From JAIPJA01 sp964390115 (GTDB lineage Bacteria; Patescibacteriota; Patescibacteriia; Patescibacteriales; UBA12465), in NCBI GenBank assembly GCA_964390115.1, contig CAYMGT010000043.1, forward strand, positions 1 through 6,361: a stretch of DNA of 6,361 nt, read 5' to 3'. Each line of letters opens with the position of its first letter. The first letter of the stretch is position 1. A program made the translations under genes and the position numbers. Shown one piece after another: positions 5,789 through 6,361 of this stretch. Under the pieces are notes generated by a model, which was given only the letters and a program-made list of their open reading frames with translations, was not told where the DNA came from and searched no databases.

Positions 5789-6082
5789 ATGAAAATAGAA
5801 TTAAAAAAATTTGGCACAACTTTAATATCAAGGCAAACCGGCAAGGAAGCCTATAACGCTTTTTTGCCTAGTCTTAGAAGCATATCTTCTCAAGAAGAAA
5901 TCATTATTGACTTTACAGAGGTTAATACTTTTTCACCTTCTTGGGGCGACGAATTTTTAACAAAAATTATTAAAAAACATAAAAATCAAACAAAATTAAT
6001 TAATACGCAAAATTTATCTGTAAAAAATACTTTAAGCTTACTAGAAGATATAAATAAAATTAAATTTAACATAGAAAGTTAA
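5789..6082 (+). CDS. STAS-like (DUF4325-type) protein
   Basis: The protein has 97 residues from ATG 5789, nine bases after the stop of the HTH-HATPase gene and probably co-transcribed. The core strand and turn IIIDFTEVNTFSPSWGDEF (38-56) match the DUF4325/STAS-like pattern of a hydrophobic strand ending in DF, then Ser-rich turn, then aromatic and DE. Ser51 is the best candidate for phosphorylation by the upstream kinase-like protein. However, alignment to the SpoIIAA acceptor is loose, with Trp52 near the usual Ser, so this is uncertain. It is soluble, with no signal peptide. The length fits a single STAS-like domain. It is predicted to bind the HATPase domain and control it. No ribosome binding site is visible. 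Confidence 0.75.
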   Translation: MKIELKKFGTTLISRQTGKEAYNAFLPSLRSISSQEEIIIDFTEVNTFSPSWGDEFLTKIIKKHKNQTKLINTQNLSVKNTLSLLEDINKIKFNIES

Positions 6083-6140
6083 TTAATAAAATAAAGGGCA
6101 AATAATGAGCTCAGGTAAATTAATATAAATTATAATACTA

Positions 6141-6170
6141 AAATAAAACTGGCAAAAGCCAGTTTTATTT
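6141..6170. terminator. Bidirectional terminator between convergent genes
   Basis: A perfect 13-base-pair stem (AAATAAAACTGGC at 6141-6153 with GCCAGTTTTATTT at 6158-6170) has a 4-base AAAA loop. The A-rich left arm and T-rich right arm give a U-rich 3' end on either strand. It therefore can stop both the plus-strand operon ending at 6082 and the minus-strand cupredoxin ending at 6195. Confidence 0.8.
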
Positions 6171-6194
6171 ATATCTAATCCCTTGAATTAAAAT

Positions 6195-6361
6195 CTATTG
6201 CACTATCATAACGGCAGTTTCTCCTCTGGCAGTATGTCCAGGAACATCGCAATAAATACTATATTCCCCTGGAGTGCTTGGAGCACCAAAAGTAATAGCT
6301 CTAGTTTCATTAGGTCCTACACCAACAGCTACAGCTGAAAGTGAAGAATCGTTAAATTTAA
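6195..6361 (-). CDS. 3' end of a second cupredoxin, 5' part beyond the window
   Basis: The minus strand is open from the right edge to TAG (6197-6195), giving 54 full codons plus two bases. It reads as the C-terminal half of a cupredoxin with CDVPGHTARGETAVMIVQ at the end. About 38 of the 54 residues equal the end of the protein at 2400-3104, including the last 11 in a row. Cys, the second His and the Glu at the axial-Met position are all kept. The first copper His lies beyond the edge. It is a paralog of the 2400-3104 gene in the same orientation and also has a hairpin terminator just after its stop. Confidence 0.85.
   Translation of the reverse strand, partial: KFNDSSLSAVAVGVGPNETRAITFGAPSTPGEYSIYCDVPGHTARGETAVMIVQ

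Noticed and set aside
3662..6082. Toxin-antitoxin or CRISPR-linked defence locus
   Set aside because: No repeat-spacer array, toxin fold or known defence partner is visible. The ATPase alone and the HATPase/STAS pair do not define such a system.
6104..6127. Seven-codon frame MSSGKLI after the STAS gene with AAGGG-like bases upstream
   Set aside because: Too short and without any supporting context. Such frames are common by chance.
6131..6136. TATAAT on the plus strand before the terminator
   Set aside because: No gene follows on the plus strand within the window and the region is AT-rich, so it is most likely chance.

Overview
The window is AT-rich, compact, and uses an ordinary stop set (no in-frame TGA where Gly or Trp is expected). 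It looks like a piece of a small-genome bacterium of the Candidate Phyla Radiation (Patescibacteria) type. That placement is an inference from style: short genes, signal-anchored surface proteins, GxxGIGT-repeat secreted proteins, small membrane-tethered cupredoxins, a DUF4143-type ATPase and an HATPase plus STAS-like pair. There is no rRNA, tRNA or other marker gene to prove it.

Left part (1-3104), all on the minus strand: a secreted protein with GxxGIGTxxP repeats (1-741, running off the left edge); a membrane-anchored, probably beta-propeller surface protein split into two open frames (1248-2285 and 827-1213) that read as one protein if a single extra base in a T5 run at 1263-1267 is removed; and a membrane-tethered cupredoxin (2400-3104) followed by a hairpin terminator. 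This is a cell-surface block. Its genes carry their own TATAAT-like boxes very close to the start codons and no Shine-Dalgarno sequences.

Middle (3105-3661): no intact gene. It holds a fossil of a second cupredoxin copy. Forty of 49 bases, including the promoter -10 box, match the start of the 2400-3104 gene, and eight of the nine differences are transitions. It also holds a small decayed reading frame that has the only good Shine-Dalgarno sequence in the window, and a near-consensus sigma70-type promoter.

Right part: a full-length AAA_14/DUF4143-type ATPase on the minus strand (3662-4792) is divergent from a two-gene plus-strand operon. The first gene (5048-5779) fuses a MerR/excisionase-like DNA-binding helix-turn-helix to a SpoIIAB/RsbW-like HATPase domain. 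The second (5789-6082) is a DUF4325-type STAS-like protein. Together they look like a partner-switching circuit condensed so that the kinase-like protein itself binds DNA. The shared 255-base upstream region carries a 12-base direct repeat 32 bases apart, one copy embedded in a perfect inverted repeat, and a separate 14-base palindrome over the operon's -35 box.

The right edge (6195-6361) is the 3' end of a third cupredoxin sequence, closely related to the first. It is separated from the operon by a bidirectional terminator. The ATPase and the HTH/HATPase/STAS operon therefore sit inside what looks like an originally tandem cupredoxin cluster.
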